From assembly GCF_003576645.1 (NCBI RefSeq), contig NC_044920.1, forward strand, positions 18,516,529 to 18,580,528: 64,000 nt of DNA. Reading direction: 5' to 3'. The notes under the pieces are model-generated. The model had not been told where the DNA came from. It did not search any database and saw only the letters and a list, made by a program, of their open reading frames with translations. The stretch comes from Ipomoea triloba. Taxonomy: Eukaryota; Streptophyta; Magnoliopsida; Solanales; Convolvulaceae. Numbering within the stretch: position 1 is the stretch's first letter; each line of letters begins with the position of its first letter. The position numbers and the translations under genes were made by a program. Of the stretch, positions 1-11,500 are shown piece by piece.

Positions 1-2
1 AT

Positions 3-3000
3 TGGTACAACCAAAGGGAGTCCAAAGGAGGTTTGTATGAAGTTAGTGCCGACACCGCATCTCAAACAAAGGTGGAAGCACTAGGACTAGAAGTCAAGAG
101 GCTACAAGCACAACTGGAAAAGATGAACAAGGGTCAAAGAGGAAATCTGTGCATGACATTGGCTCTATATTGCGACAAATGTGGGGGTGCACATGGAGCA
201 CACGAGTGCACTTCCAACTACGAGGATGGTCCGTATGAACAAGTCGAGGCCGTGGGCTATCAAAGGCCTAATGACTACAATGCCTATGGAAATAACAACA
301 ACCAAAATTGGCGACAAGGTCAAGGATGGCAAAACCAACCATCCCAAAATCAATACAATCCAAGACCAAGTCAAAGTGGACCGAGTTACAATGCAAACTA
401 CAATAGAGGATACCAAGACAATCGAGGAAATCAATACAACCCAAGACCTAACCAAGGAGGAGCGTATCGACCGCCTATGTACCAAGGAAATAACCAACAA
501 AGAGAAGAGGCTCCAAAAGAAAGCATGGAAGACAAAATGGTGAGAATGTTTGGAGAACTAAAGCAAGACGTGACGAATATGAGGCAAGAGTGGAAGCAAG
601 ACCTGAGGCAAGAGATATCCACGATAAGGCAAGAGGTCTCTAACTTGAGACAAGAAAATAATGCTTCCTTGAGACACTTGGAGACACAAGTTGCACAAAA
701 CTCCAAGGCTTTAGCCGAAAGACCACAAGGCACACGTCTGAGTACCACGGTGAATAATCCTCGGGAGAGGGTGCAAGCCGTGACCCTTCGGAGTGGCAAG
801 GAGCTTCCCGAGCCGACATTGAAGAAGAATACTATCTCCAAGAGTCCAATCGAAGAAGAGAAAGTAGAAGAAATCCTTGAAGAAGAAAAGGAGCAAGAAA
901 AGGAAACATCTCCATTACCCTCGAGTCCAAAAGCCACTCAATCTCGAGATAAAGGAAAGGAAAAGGTGGATTTACCGATGTACCAACCACCACTCCCATT
1001 TCCCGGGAGGGTGAAGAAAAGCATAGACAAGACACAATACGGCAAATTCCTTGAACTTCTAAAACAATTGCATATCAACGTACCTTTCCTCGACGCATTA
1101 GGTCAAATGCCACGTTATGCAAAATTCTTAAAAGATCTACTCACCAATAAGAGAAAGCTAGAAGAGTCAACTACGGTTTTGCTAGGGGAGGGATGCTCCG
1201 CCTACGTGCGCCATCAACCACAGAAGCTCACGGACCCCGGAAGCTTAACCATCCCGTGTCAAATTGGCGAAGCCGAGTTTAAGAGAGCTCTAGCAGACTC
1301 CGGGGCAAGTATCAATATAATGCCTTTTTGTCTCTTTAAGAAATTAGACTTGGGCAATCTTAAGCCCACTCGCATTTGTATCTAGTTGGCCGATAGATCA
1401 ATCAAACAACCCAAGGGGGTTGTAGAAGATGTGTTAGTGAGGGTAGACAAGTTTATTTTTCCCGTGAACTTTGTCATTATTGATATGGATGCCGATCAGG
1501 AGGTGCCATTGATTCTAGGTAGGCCGTTCTTGGCTACCGCTCGAGCCCTCATCGATGTAGGGAACGGGAGACTTGTCCTAAGGGTAGGAGATGAATGTGC
1601 TACCTTCGATGTGTCGAAGTTGACTAAGTACCCTATGACCACAGATGATGCGTGCTACTTTGTGGATGTTTTCCATGAGCACGTTAATTCTATTTACCCC
1701 AATCTTGTGGGCAAATTGAAAAATGACGCCCTTTTGAGAGTCTTGGATAGTAATGATGACCTTGAATCTTTTACTTTTGATGATAATGCTTCGATTAATG
1801 AGAATAATGATGTTACTTTACATGAGATAGTGTGTAGTGATGATGATATACATGTTGATGATAATGTGTGTGATGTGAATGATATTGAATTTGTAAATTT
1901 CTTTGATGATTGTATTGATGATGCTATATATATTCATGAATTGATTGGTGAAGTTGAGGAGGTGATGGATGGAAATGAAGGGGATGATTTGTTGCATAAT
2001 GAGAAAATAGAGGAGAAAAAGAGTATAATAGAAGAGAAAGAAGTAAAAAGTGAACTTAAAACTTTACCGGATAGTCTACAATATGCCTTTCTAGGAGAAA
2101 ATTTGACTTTACTGGTAGTGATTTCATCAAAACTAGATAAAAATCAACAAGACAAGCTTGTGAACTTGTTAGGAAAATATAAAGGAGCAATAGGGTGGAA
2201 GTTACAAGACTTAAAAGGCATAAGTCCTAGCATGTGTACGCATAAGATCTTGCTAGAAGAGAATGTTAAGCCGGTAGCCCAACCCCAAAGGAGGTTGAAT
2301 CCAAATATGACCGAAGTGGTGAAAAACGAAGTAGTAAGACTCATGGATGTAGGAATGATTTATCCAATTTCTGATAGTGCGTGGGTAAGTCCTACCCACG
2401 TAGTGCCTAAAAAGGGAGGAATAACAGTAGTGAAAAATGACAAAGAAGAATTAATTCCTACACGAAGCGTAACGGGGTGGCGGGTTTGTATAGACTATAG
2501 AAGACTAAACGACGCCACTAGAAATGACCACTTCCCTTTGCCCTTTATTGATCAGATGGTTGAGAAGGTAAGCGGGCATGCTTATTACTGTTTCTTAGAT
2601 GGTATGAGCGGCTATTTCCAAATACCCGTAGCACTAGAGGACCAAGAGAAAACAACCTTTACTTGTCCTATGGGTACCTTTGCGTACCGACGAATGCCAT
2701 TCGGTTTGTGTAATGCGCCAGCGACCTTCATGAGGTGCATGCTAGCAATTTTTGAAGATTATATTGGGGAGTTCATGGAGGTGTTCATGGACGATTTCAC
2801 CATATGGGGAGAAACCTATGATGAATGCTTAAGTAATCTAGAAAAAGTCCTCAAAAGGTGTTTAGAAGTAAACTTAGCACTTAGTTGGGAAAAGTGCTAT
2901 TATATGGTAGAAGAAGGCATAGTATTGGGTCATAAGGTGTCAAGCAAAGGAATAGAGGTAGACAAAGCTAAAACGTCCGTGATTGACACCCTACCACCTC

Positions 3001-4946
3001 CAAACTCCGTCACAAGTTTAAGAAGCTTCCTAGGTCACGTCGGTTTCTACCGACGTTTTATCAAGGATTTTTCCAAAACTGCTAGACCGTTGACCAAACT
3101 CCTAGAGAAAGATATAGAGTTTGAATTTGGAGAAGACTGTTTAGTTGCTTTGAAGACCCTTAAGGAGAAACTAGTGAGAGCACCGATTTTAGTTGGACCT
3201 GATTGGAATCTCCCATTCGAAATGATGTGCGACGCTAGTGGGTTTTCAGTGGGAGTCGTGTTGGGGCAGAGGAAGGAAAAATACTTTCAACCAATAGCAT
3301 TTGCAAGCAAAACACTAGATAAGACCCAAAAAAATTACACTACTACTGAGAAAGAGTTGTTAGCGGTGATATTTGGTTTAGACAAGTTTAGATCCTACCT
3401 TCTCCTGTCCAAGATTATAGTTTTTACGAACCACGCGGCCCTTAGATACTTAATGTCAAAAGCCGAGGCAAAATCGAGACTAATTAGATGGATTTTATTG
3501 CTTCAAGAGTTTGATATAGAAATCAAGGATAAGAAAGGAAAGGAGAACGAAGCCGCAGACCATCTTTCTAGAATAGAGAATCCAAACTTAGGGGAGGAAA
3601 GCGCTAGCATCTTAGAACTGTTCCCAGAGGAGAAGTTGTTGAAAATTGATGATGTACCGTGGTACGCCGATATTGCAAATTATGTTGTAGGAGGAGTTAT
3701 CCCAAATTATTTTGATGTGCACCAAAAGAGAAAATTTTTAGCGGAAAGTAGGCATTATTTTTGGGACGATCCCTACTTGTTCCGGGTATGCGCGGATCAA
3801 GTAATTCGAAGATGTGTTGCGGGGCAAGAGGGATTGGAAATCATGGGAAACTGTCACGCCGGACCCACCGGAGGCCATTATTCAAGCAATAGAACTGCCA
3901 GGAAAGTTCTTGAGGCGGGCTTCTATTGGCCCTCTTTGTTTAGAGATGCTCAAATGTGTGTATCAAACTGTGATCGATGTCAAAGAGTTGGAAACATCAC
4001 AGCGAGGAACGAAATGCCGCAAACATACATTCTAGCCTGTGAAGTTTTCGATATCTGGGGAATAGATTTTGTAGGGCCTTTTCCAAGTTCAAAAGGGTTC
4101 AAGTACATCTTGGTTGCAATCGATTATTTGTCAAAGTGGGTAGAGGCACAAGCCTTACGAAACAATGACACCAGAAGTGTAATCAGCTTTCTAAAGAAGT
4201 TGTTTACAAGGTTTGGAGTGCCTAGAGTTCTAATCAGCGACCGGGGCACACACTTTAGGAATTCGTTGATGGAAAAGATGTTGGCCAAATACGGAGTGCA
4301 ACACAGGGGGGGAGTTCCATACCACCCCCAAACCAGTGGCCAAGTGGAGAACGCCAATCATGATATTAAAGCAATACTAGAAAAGACGGTTGGAATCCAC
4401 CGGAAAGACTGGCCCGATCGCCTAGATGATGCTCTGTGGGCATTTAGGACTGCCTATAAGACACCGATTGGAACGACACCTTTTAGACTTGTATATGGGA
4501 AAGCATGTCACCTACCCGTCGAAATTGAACACAAAGCCTATTGAGCCATCAAGAAATTGAACAGCGATATGGACCTTGCGGGGCGCGAAAGGCTGTGGCA
4601 ACTTGATGAATTAGAAGAATGGAGATTAATGTCATATGAAAATTCCCGGGGCTACAAAAAACGTACAAAGCTATACCATGATCGGCACATCAAAAAGGGG
4701 AGAGAATTCCGGGAAGGAGACCAAGTGCTATTCTTCAATTCGAAATTGAAACTCTTTCCGGGAAAGTTGAAATCAAGATGGTCGGGGCCGTTCACGGTCA
4801 CAAAAGTTTTTCCCTATGGAACTATCCAAATCAAACATCCAAGCAAAGGAGAGTTCAAAGTGAACGGGCACTAAGTCAAGAAATATTTCGGAGGAATGGA
4901 ACCGCGCGAGGTGGATGCCTTGCATTTGATTCGATTGGAAAATTGA
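3..4946 (+). pseudogene. Gag-pol polyprotein of the Athila/Tat element, 5'-truncated by the window, three in-frame stops
   Basis: One frame is open from the left edge except for TAG at 1383, TGA at 4542 and TAA at 4872, and ends with TGA at 4944. In order it shows a gag zinc knuckle (CDKCGGAHGAHEC, about nt 168-206), an Asn/Gln-rich stretch and coiled coil, an aspartic protease (LADSGAS, interrupted by the 1383 stop before ILGRPFL), and reverse transcriptase (FLDGMSGYFQI, VFMDDF near 2790). RNase H follows (MCDAS, TEKELLAV). Its usual TDHAAL motif reads TNHAAL near 3430, so a catalytic Asp is replaced. The integrase has a His/Cys zinc finger near 3850-3980 and the D-D-E core residues (GIDFVG, ISDRGTHF, QVENAN). 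The three stops and the D-to-N change make this copy inactive by itself. Confidence 0.9.
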
Positions 4947-4989
4947 AGCTTACAAAGACGTCGGGCTAAAGACGTTAAACGTAGCGCTT

Positions 4990-5007
4990 CTCGGGAGGCA
5001 ACCCGAG
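4990..5007 (+). other. Post-pol hairpin of the gypsy element
   Basis: A perfect 6-bp stem (CTCGGG / CCCGAG) with a six-base loop AGGCAA lies 43 bases after the pol stop. A similar GGGAGGCAACCC-type sequence after pol is common in Athila/Tat elements. Its function is not known to me; a structured RNA element is an inference. Confidence 0.55.
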
Positions 5008-5129
5008 GTTACTTTTACTTTTAAATGCTTTATCTTACATGTTTTTCTTTTAGATGTAGTATGTTTTTGCAGGGCCACAACAGGTGAAGTCACGAAGACC
5101 GAAGAAGAACGAGAAAAAGTCAAAGTGGG

Positions 5130-5485
5130 CGAAAATCTGAGCCTGGACGCCAGACCGGACGTGCGTCCGGTCCGCGTCCAGTGACCGAGATCGCAACCTC
5201 AGAGCGTGCTCTGATGGACGCGCGGCGGCCGCGCGTCCAACTCGCGTCCATCAAAACGCCGACACAGGCCCTGAGACCGTAATCCCGGACGCCAAGCGGA
5301 CGACCGCGTCCGGAATTAGTCCGACACATGCCGAACGAAGGAGAAAATCGGACGCCGGTCGCGCGTCCGATGTTACGGCAAATCCCAAACAATTAAAATA
5401 AAATGCGGATGCGAGTCCGGACCGCGTCCGACGGGTCGGCCTGGGCAATTTTGCGGACGCGACTGAGGGTTTTAAGCCAAATTCT
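5130..5485 (+). promoter_or_regulatory. GC-rich GGACGCG palindrome island 1, leading to the first accessory gene
   Basis: About a dozen GGACG(C)/(G)CGTCC half-sites, many arranged as inverted pairs, are packed into 330 bp. The surroundings are otherwise AT-rich. The island is followed by TTTTAAG near 5469, a C/T-rich leader, and a probable intron before the ORF at 6492. The same arrangement occurs at 8125-8245 and, in inverse orientation, just upstream of the TATA-like box of the element's LTR (12500-12860). The promoter role is inferred from this parallel. Confidence 0.45.
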
Positions 5486-5622
5486 TCCTCTTCTTCTTCA
5501 TTCTAGCGGACGAAACACACTCCAAAAATTACCAAGTAAGTTCTTTCAAGCTCCCAAGCTATTCCAAGGCAAAAATTTCAAAGCTTTCATCCTTGTACAA
5601 CCTTTCTACAACAAAATTCAAG

Positions 5623-6491
5623 GTATGTGCATCTTCTTCAACCTATTTTAATGCTTTCACCATTGTTATGACCTTGAATTGGGATTTCTTGCTTTGACAA
5701 TTGCATTGCTTATTTGTTGTTAGAATTTGGTTCCTTATGTTGTAATGAGCACTCTTACGAGTTTTAATTGCAATTTGTATGGTTAAACATGAACTTGAGT
5801 GTTAGAAAAAAGCTTGAAACCCTATTTTAATGGTGGAAAAATTTGGGTTTGAATGATTGTGCTTCAATGTTGAAATTAATGATTGATAAATGAAATTAGA
5901 TGCTAATCAAGAGTTTATATGGAACCAATTTGTGATTTTTGACATTGCATTATGCTTAATTGAGAATTTTTGTTTACTAGTTCCACGATTTGGGGAATTT
6001 TTGAACTTTGGCATGAAATTATGGTATGTAATAGGATTAGCATTGTGTGTTGATGAAGAATGGTTGTAGAATTGTTTTTGATTGATAAATGTTAGAATTG
6101 CTTACTACATTGTGTGATTCGAAAAATAAATGTGCTTAAAGTTTGGGAAGTTTGGAGTTATGCTATGAATGGTATATGCATGAACGAGTTGAAACTAGAT
6201 GATGATACATGCTAGCTCTTGTTATCTCCTTAGTATACATGTAGTAGTGATATGCTTAAATGTGCATGCTTTCCTTTTGTCTAGAATTTTAATTGAAAAG
6301 AAAAATGGTTAAGTGTGTTAAATAGTGATGATAGTGTTGTGCTATGTTTTGCTTTTGAATGGAAAGTCAATCAAGCATGTGTATGGCTTTACTTTCTTGA
6401 AAATTTGTTTAGATGCAATAGATGCTTGTTTGATTACCTAAGTGCTAAGAATCAACTATGCTATGGCTCACATGCTTTATTATTGTAATAG
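5623..6491 (+). other. Putative 5' leader intron of accessory gene 1
   Basis: A donor CAAG|GTATGTG at 5622/5623 follows a C/T-rich leader, and the AT-rich, T-rich stretch ends with TTATTATTGTAATAG directly before the ATG at 6492. The interval has no ORF of note. The same leader-intron-ATG order recurs before the second accessory gene. RNA evidence is absent, so this is inference from splice-site form. Confidence 0.45.
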
Positions 6492-7749
6492 ATGCCTCCA
6501 AAATCTAGACGCAAGGAATGTGCCAAGAAAAGAAAGCATGATGTTGGAACGAGTTCGGGGGCGGTCCAAGGTGAAAGTGACTTGTTAATACCTGGGAGCC
6601 GAAGCCTTAGGCACCTTAGTGGCACACAAATAGCAAGGGTGGAGGAGCTTCAAGCGAAAGGAGTTTCTGGCGGCTTTTACTTCAATTACACAATGCTCGA
6701 TGCATATGGGTGTCGAGCGGAGGTGGAGAGGATGATGTCACGACGGTCTTGGGAACATCTCTTCAGCTGGAGAGATGACACGTATGAACCCGTCGTGCAC
6801 GAGTTTATCGCCACCTATGCACCTATGCCATCAAATCACATGTGGACCCCTTGCATGAAGTTCACACTGTTTGGTAGGGAGTACGAAGTCTCATTGATCC
6901 AATTGGGGGAATATCTTTGGTTTTACACCTCCGCGGACATTGACACGGAGGAGTGGCGCAACCTTCCCTCAGATTTTGACTCCGACGCGGCGGCAGAAGC
7001 TTATTGGCACAGAATTACTAATGGTGAGGGAGGCAGGTTCACCGGTACTAAACCGAACACCTCAAAGATTGTGAGCCCGACACTATTGATTATGAAGCAT
7101 CTACTCAACCTTACATTTGGAGGAAGGAATAAGAACCTCCATAAGGTATACAGAACCGACCTCTTCCACCTTTGGAGTCTGGAAATGAATGAACCGATAC
7201 AAATGGCTTGCATGGTGCAACAACTGTTCACTTCTCAGAAACACCCGAAGTGTCCATATGTTTGGATAGGGCCAGTGGTCACGAGACTGTGCCACAGGTT
7301 GGGCTTGCAAAGAGAGTTGGCGAGGGAGAAGAGTATTGCCTCTATGCAACCATTTAGTGATGCGCATCTCAATAGGAGCTATGCCCAAAAGATTGGGGCC
7401 GTGCCTAGACCTCCACAGGGTGAGCCTCAGCAAGAACAGGAGCCGGTAATTCAGGGAGGTCCGGATGTGCCTCCGGAGTATGCAGAGTACCCCCTCAGTA
7501 TATGACTGGGCATCCATGAGGGCTTTTCAGCTTCAGTTGCATACTCAGTCTATGAACACTTTCAACCAGAGGATGGACCTTCAGCACGAAGAGTTGATGA
7601 GGCAGAACGAAGCAATCATAAGGCAGAATGAAGCATACGCTAGGCAAGAGGAACATCAAGAGCAACAATTCCAAGCAATCGAGCAGTTGCGCCTATGGAT
7701 AGAGCACCGATTCCCACCCCCCTCACAGGGTGGGGACGCACCTTATTGA
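6492..7749 (+). pseudogene. Accessory ORF 1, ATHILA ORF-1-like protein, with a C-terminal frameshift
   Basis: The frame from ATG 6492 is open for 337 codons to TGA 7503; the next frame continues from about 7490 to TGA 7747, so a one-base shift near the C-run at 7490 probably splits one protein of about 415 aa. A basic N terminus (MPPKSRRKECAKKRK) suggests nuclear or nucleic-acid association. The middle (WEHLFSWRDDTYEPVVHEF, then FTLFGREYEVSL.QLGEYLWF) has the pattern of the ATHILA ORF-1 / putative plant transposon protein family. The C terminus is a Gln/Glu-rich coiled coil with repeated RQNEA. No enzymatic motif is seen and the family's function is unknown. It is homologous to the ORF at 8939. 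Confidence 0.6.
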
Positions 7750-8124
7750 CGTTGCTTGGGTTTTTAGAGTTCTTGTGTTGATGTGGCCCGGCTAGAACAA
7801 TAGGTACCCCGTGCGTGGGGTGCCGACGTTATCTTTCTTTACTTTCGTTATTTGGTTTGTTTGATTTCGGTTTTATTACTACTCTAGTTACTTTTGTTTT
7901 ACACAATGCACTTTGGTTTATGATGTTTTCTTTTAATTGCTTTTAAGTTTGAAGCTAATGTTTTTACTTCTAATAATTGCAAAAATTTCCAAAAATATGT
8001 TGTTAGTGTTGTTTTTAAGCTCAAGACGACAGGGGGCACGAAGACATACGAATAAGCAAAAATACGGGGGAAGAAACACGCAACATCATAGACGAAAACA
8101 AGCTGGAAAATGCAAACCACAGTA
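7750..8124 (+). other. AT-rich spacer between accessory genes
   Basis: No gene is seen. The sequence is T-rich with a possible splice acceptor-like GACAGGGGGCACGAAGAC near 8027, resembling GCAGGGCCACAACAGG near 5070 at the start of the first accessory unit. This suggests the unit boundary lies here. Confidence 0.35.
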
Positions 8125-8245
8125 CTGGACGCGCGTCCGGCGTCCAGCAGGTCCCTGGAAGCGGAAAGAAGCAGAAACAGAGAAGTCTCTGCTGGACGCG
8201 CGTCCAGCAGGGCGTCCGCCCGACGAATTTAAATACCCCAAGGGT
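8125..8245 (+). promoter_or_regulatory. GC-rich palindrome island 2 with TATA-like box, before the second accessory gene
   Basis: Two copies of the 12-bp palindrome GGACGCGCGTCC (near 8128 and 8193), each followed by a GGCGTCC half-site, stand just before GAATTTAAATACCCC near 8225. A C/T-rich leader follows. The LTR on the minus strand has the same palindromes followed by GATTTAAATAGAG, so this looks like an internal copy of the LTR promoter module. Promoter activity is inference. Confidence 0.5.
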
Positions 8246-8381
8246 TTTTCAGCTCCATTCTTCTTCCCTCACTCCAAAATTCCTCTCTATCACTCCCTAC
8301 TCTCAGAAAATGATGAACATAGGTAACCTCTTCTCTTCGCCTTTATCAAGCATTTGTGGATCACCTCCCCCGAGCCCAAAG

Positions 8382-8766
8382 GTAATTCTCTTAAAAATTC
8401 TTCTTCTTCTACTTGGGTTATTAGGATCTTGATCTATTTTCTACTCAATTTTAGTAAGATCTTATTTGATCCCTTACTTTTGTGAGCTTTGGGTGATGAT
8501 ATGCTTGTGCCTACGTACTCTATAGGATGTAGATCATACATATTTCATACATTTGTGCTTTTGTTAACATTGCATACCATGTGTTTGATAAAATGCCACT
8601 TATAGTGTATGGTGCAAGTTATGCTTTGAGTTGAGATCACAATGCTTATATTGAGAATGTCAAATCTTATATTGAGAACATAATGCTTGAAATGAAAATG
8701 TAATATCTTGAATTGAAAACCCAATGTTGTGAATTGAGAATCTAATGCGTAAATTGATGAATGTAG
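8382..8766 (+). other. Putative 5' leader intron of accessory gene 2
   Basis: CCAAAG|GTAATTC at 8381/8382 and TGAATGTAG|GG at 8766 bracket an AT-rich interval with short internal repeats (AATGCTTATATTGAGAA-like units around 8640-8745). The first ATG after the acceptor is at 8785. The match to the architecture of unit 1 supports it; transcripts would be needed to prove it. Confidence 0.4.
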
Positions 8767-8784
8767 GGACTTCCAAGGGCCGAA

Positions 8785-9748
8785 ATGATGGTCCCTAGGC
8801 ACACTCTTGAAAGAGGTGAACCTAGTAGGGTACCCAATGAGGACACCTCAAGCGAAGAAGAGGAAGCACTGAATGTGGAATTTGCACACCGAGGCCTCAT
8901 GATCGAAGTGGAGGATCTTTTTAGAAGAATTTGAAAGGATGACGTCCCAACCATTCTGGAGACACATTTGTAGCTGGAGGGATGCGACGTACGTCCCTAT
9001 CGTTAGGGAATTCATTTCTACGCTAGAAGTCAACGAAGGGGTGCATAACCGGCGACAACCTAGCATTAAGTTCAAGCTATTCCATAGACAGTACGACATC
9101 TCGTCGGATGAACTTGGTAATTTGCTAGGATTCTACACTCTATATGACCAAGAGCAAAGATGGTACGCAAACCTCGTTGACGACTTCACTAATGAGCATC
9201 AACCCGAGTTGTTTTGGTGGGGAATAGCTAGACAGGGGATAGCTTGGAGACCCTCATACACGAGTGCCAAATATATCAAAGTTCCAAAGCTCAAGATCAT
9301 GTGGCATATTATAGCACGGTCATGGTTGGGAAGGCAAACTCCGAATAACAATGTTACAAGGAGGGAACTATTCATGCTTTGGAGCATGTATACGGAAACG
9401 CCAATCCACATGGGAGAGCTTTGTAAGACCCTCCTCAAGCGACAAAGCTATGAGGACAGTGAGAGTATCTTCGTGGGGCCTCTAATTAGTAGGCTGTGTG
9501 AAGCATTGGGGTTTGGAGACACACTTACATATGAGGTGGTAGCAACCACCATGACACCTTTGGACATTGGTGATTTTATCCAATTTGGAGTGCCACCCGA
9601 GGAGTCTAGTGATGATGAGGCTAGAGGAGAACAAAGAGATTTGTGGGGAACTATAGAGAGACTTGAGAACCGAGTCAATATGCTTGAACATGAAGTAAGA
9701 AGGCTCACACTTGATCAATATGAAGAGGAGTCCGATGGGTCGGGCTAA
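8785..9748 (+). pseudogene. Accessory ORF 2, second ATHILA ORF-1-like protein, frameshifted near the N terminus
   Basis: ATGs at 8785 and 8788 open a short acidic N terminus (SSEEEEALNVEF) that ends at TGA 8932. The next frame is open from before ATG 8939 to TAA... TGA-free until the stop at 9746 (269 aa from 8939). Similarity to accessory ORF 1 begins across this point, which argues for a one-base shift between about 8905 and 8930. The body (FWRHICSWRDATYVPIVREF, FKLFHRQYDIS.DELGNLLGF, RRELFMLWSM) aligns in order with accessory ORF 1, and the C terminus is a leucine-zipper-like coiled coil (IERLENRVNMLEHEVRRL). The function is unknown. Confidence 0.6.
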
Positions 9749-10276
9749 TGATCTTGTGCACCCCGATGATCATAGTGTTTAGTTGTAGTGATTTTGAGTT
9801 TTAGCACTTGTTCTTTTATGCACTCTTATTTTGTTTTTAATTCATATTTTGTTTGCATTATTGTTTTGGTTTTTACTTTTAATCTTGATTCTTTATCTTA
9901 ATGATCTCTTAAGTTTAGCTAATCGAATGTGAGTCAATGTGTTTGGAAGCTTATGTTGTGCAGGGAATTTCAAGGAAAAGAGAGATGATATGAGCACACT
10001 CATGTAGATCTTTAATGCCGTAGGGGAGTCTATTTATCTCCCTTACCCTCTCTTTTACCTATATGCTTTTCTTATAAAGTGTGGAAACCGGGTGTGATGG
10101 CATGACTTTTGCATTTGCTTGTTTTAGATCTCTCATAAAAGCATGTTGTGTGACCCAATAGCCCATAGCACACTTCTAAACTGTGGAAAGGGGCATTTTA
10201 TGTTGAGACCTTTGTAGCTTTCCCACATTATGCTTAGTGTGAACATCGAGGATGATGTTTGTTTTAAAGTGTGGAA
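9749..10276 (+). other. Noncoding part of the gypsy 3' region
   Basis: No gene is seen. The sequence is T-rich, with another GTGCAGGGAATTTC acceptor-like site near 9957, similar in position to those near 5070 and 8027. Confidence 0.4.
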
Positions 10277-11495
10277 AGGAAAGCACCTTTGTGCTTGAAA
10301 AACTTTGAATTGCAAAAGTAATGCTTGGCTTAGAACGGTGGACATGTTTGAAATGAATGAGATGCTTAATCTATCTTGGAAAATGTGTGTTTTGAAGGAA
10401 CACTTGATTCTCAATTAGGACTATCCCGTGGAAGAAAATGCTTGTACTTTTGTTGAAATTGATTGTTTGTTGCATGATTGTGTGATGTTCACCTCTCATT
10501 TAACCCGGACCATAGTCAAGGAGGTAACGAAGTGGGAGTGTGCACCTATCAACCCTAGTAATATAATGTTTACTAAGCCCGGAAATGAACCTAATTTTCT
10601 TTGTTTTTGCTCTCCCGAAGGTGTAGTGTGGGGTTGTGAAGGTGATGCTTTGCTTTAAGTTGTTTAAAAGAGCCCAATGAGGCCAAAAACCCCAAAAGAG
10701 CCCAATGTGGCCACCTTAGGATATGAAAAAGATGAACCGTCTCGCTAGGACAAGTTGGGGGGCAACCATCGCACTGTCTTCGAAAAAGCGTAGAGCTCTA
10801 CGTGAAGTCGGTTGCCCCGATACGAGGTCTTGGGAGATGAGAAAATTGAAGAGAGCCATTCCGCCAAGATTCGGGCACCCATTGCACCGTCTTCGAAAAA
10901 GCATGGAGATCCATGTGAAGTCGGGTAGCCCGATGAGGTTATCTTGGGGAATGAGAAAATGAGAGATCTATCCCGTTGGGATCGGGCACCTATTGCACAG
11001 TTCTCGAAAAAGCATGGAGTTCCATGTGAGATCGGGTAGCCCGATGGTCGGTCTTGAGGGGTAGTAGATAACCTTAAAGCCTTTTTGCTTATCACGCTAG
11101 AATCTAGGGGGCTTGAGGTTACAAGGGTGGTCTAATAGGGTTGGTTTGTGCACATCGGTCCCACTAGTTGGCTCGGCTAGTGGCCCGCTCTAAATGGTTG
11201 GTGAACCCGTTATTGGATCGCATGCTTGACTCGTATAATAATAAAAGTTAATCAAATTGCTTTATTATTGCCAAAGGATTTTGTTCTTGGGATAGTCGTT
11301 ATTGAGAATCAAAGGATTGTTTAAAAACACATTTTCATGATAGCTTGAGAATTTTGTATTGATTTCAAGTGTGTGCATCATTCTTGTGGTTTAGTTTGCT
11401 TGCATATCAAAGTGGTGGCATCATTTGCACTTAGGTTTTTGCTTTGTCAATGATAGCTTGCTTGAGGACAAGCAAGTTCTAAAGTGTGGAAATTT
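10277..11495 (+). repeat. Left arm of an inverted repeat: gypsy 3' region ending in the polypurine tract
   Basis: This 1.2-kb segment is repeated in reverse complement at 13085-14303 with only scattered differences. It ends with GAGGACAAGCAAG then AAAGTGTGGAAATTT, the conserved purine-rich stretch that precedes the 3' LTR in Athila/Tat elements. A 76-codon open stretch at 10428-10658, mirrored at 13920-14150, has no recognisable domain and is not called as a gene. Confidence 0.8.
10760..11060 (+). repeat. Three ~112-bp tandem units, each with a paired-hairpin motif
   Basis: Units are spaced 113 and 111 bp. Each carries TCGAAAAAGC followed by a 14-base palindromic stem: CGTAGAGCTCTACG (10789-10802), CATGGAGATCCATG (10902-10915) and CATGGAGTTCCATG (11013-11026). 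A second hairpin follows in each unit, of the form TCGGGTAGCCCGA. Unit 1 differs from units 2 and 3 at paired stem positions while keeping complementarity. The inverted copy at about 13520-13835 retains the same units. An RNA structural role is inferred. Confidence 0.6.
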
Positions 11496-11500
11496 CCATT

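Noticed and set aside
10428..10658. A 76-aa open frame duplicated in inverted orientation at 13920-14150
   Set aside because: It lies wholly inside the inverted gypsy 3' region, has no recognisable motif, and is conserved only because the DNA was duplicated.
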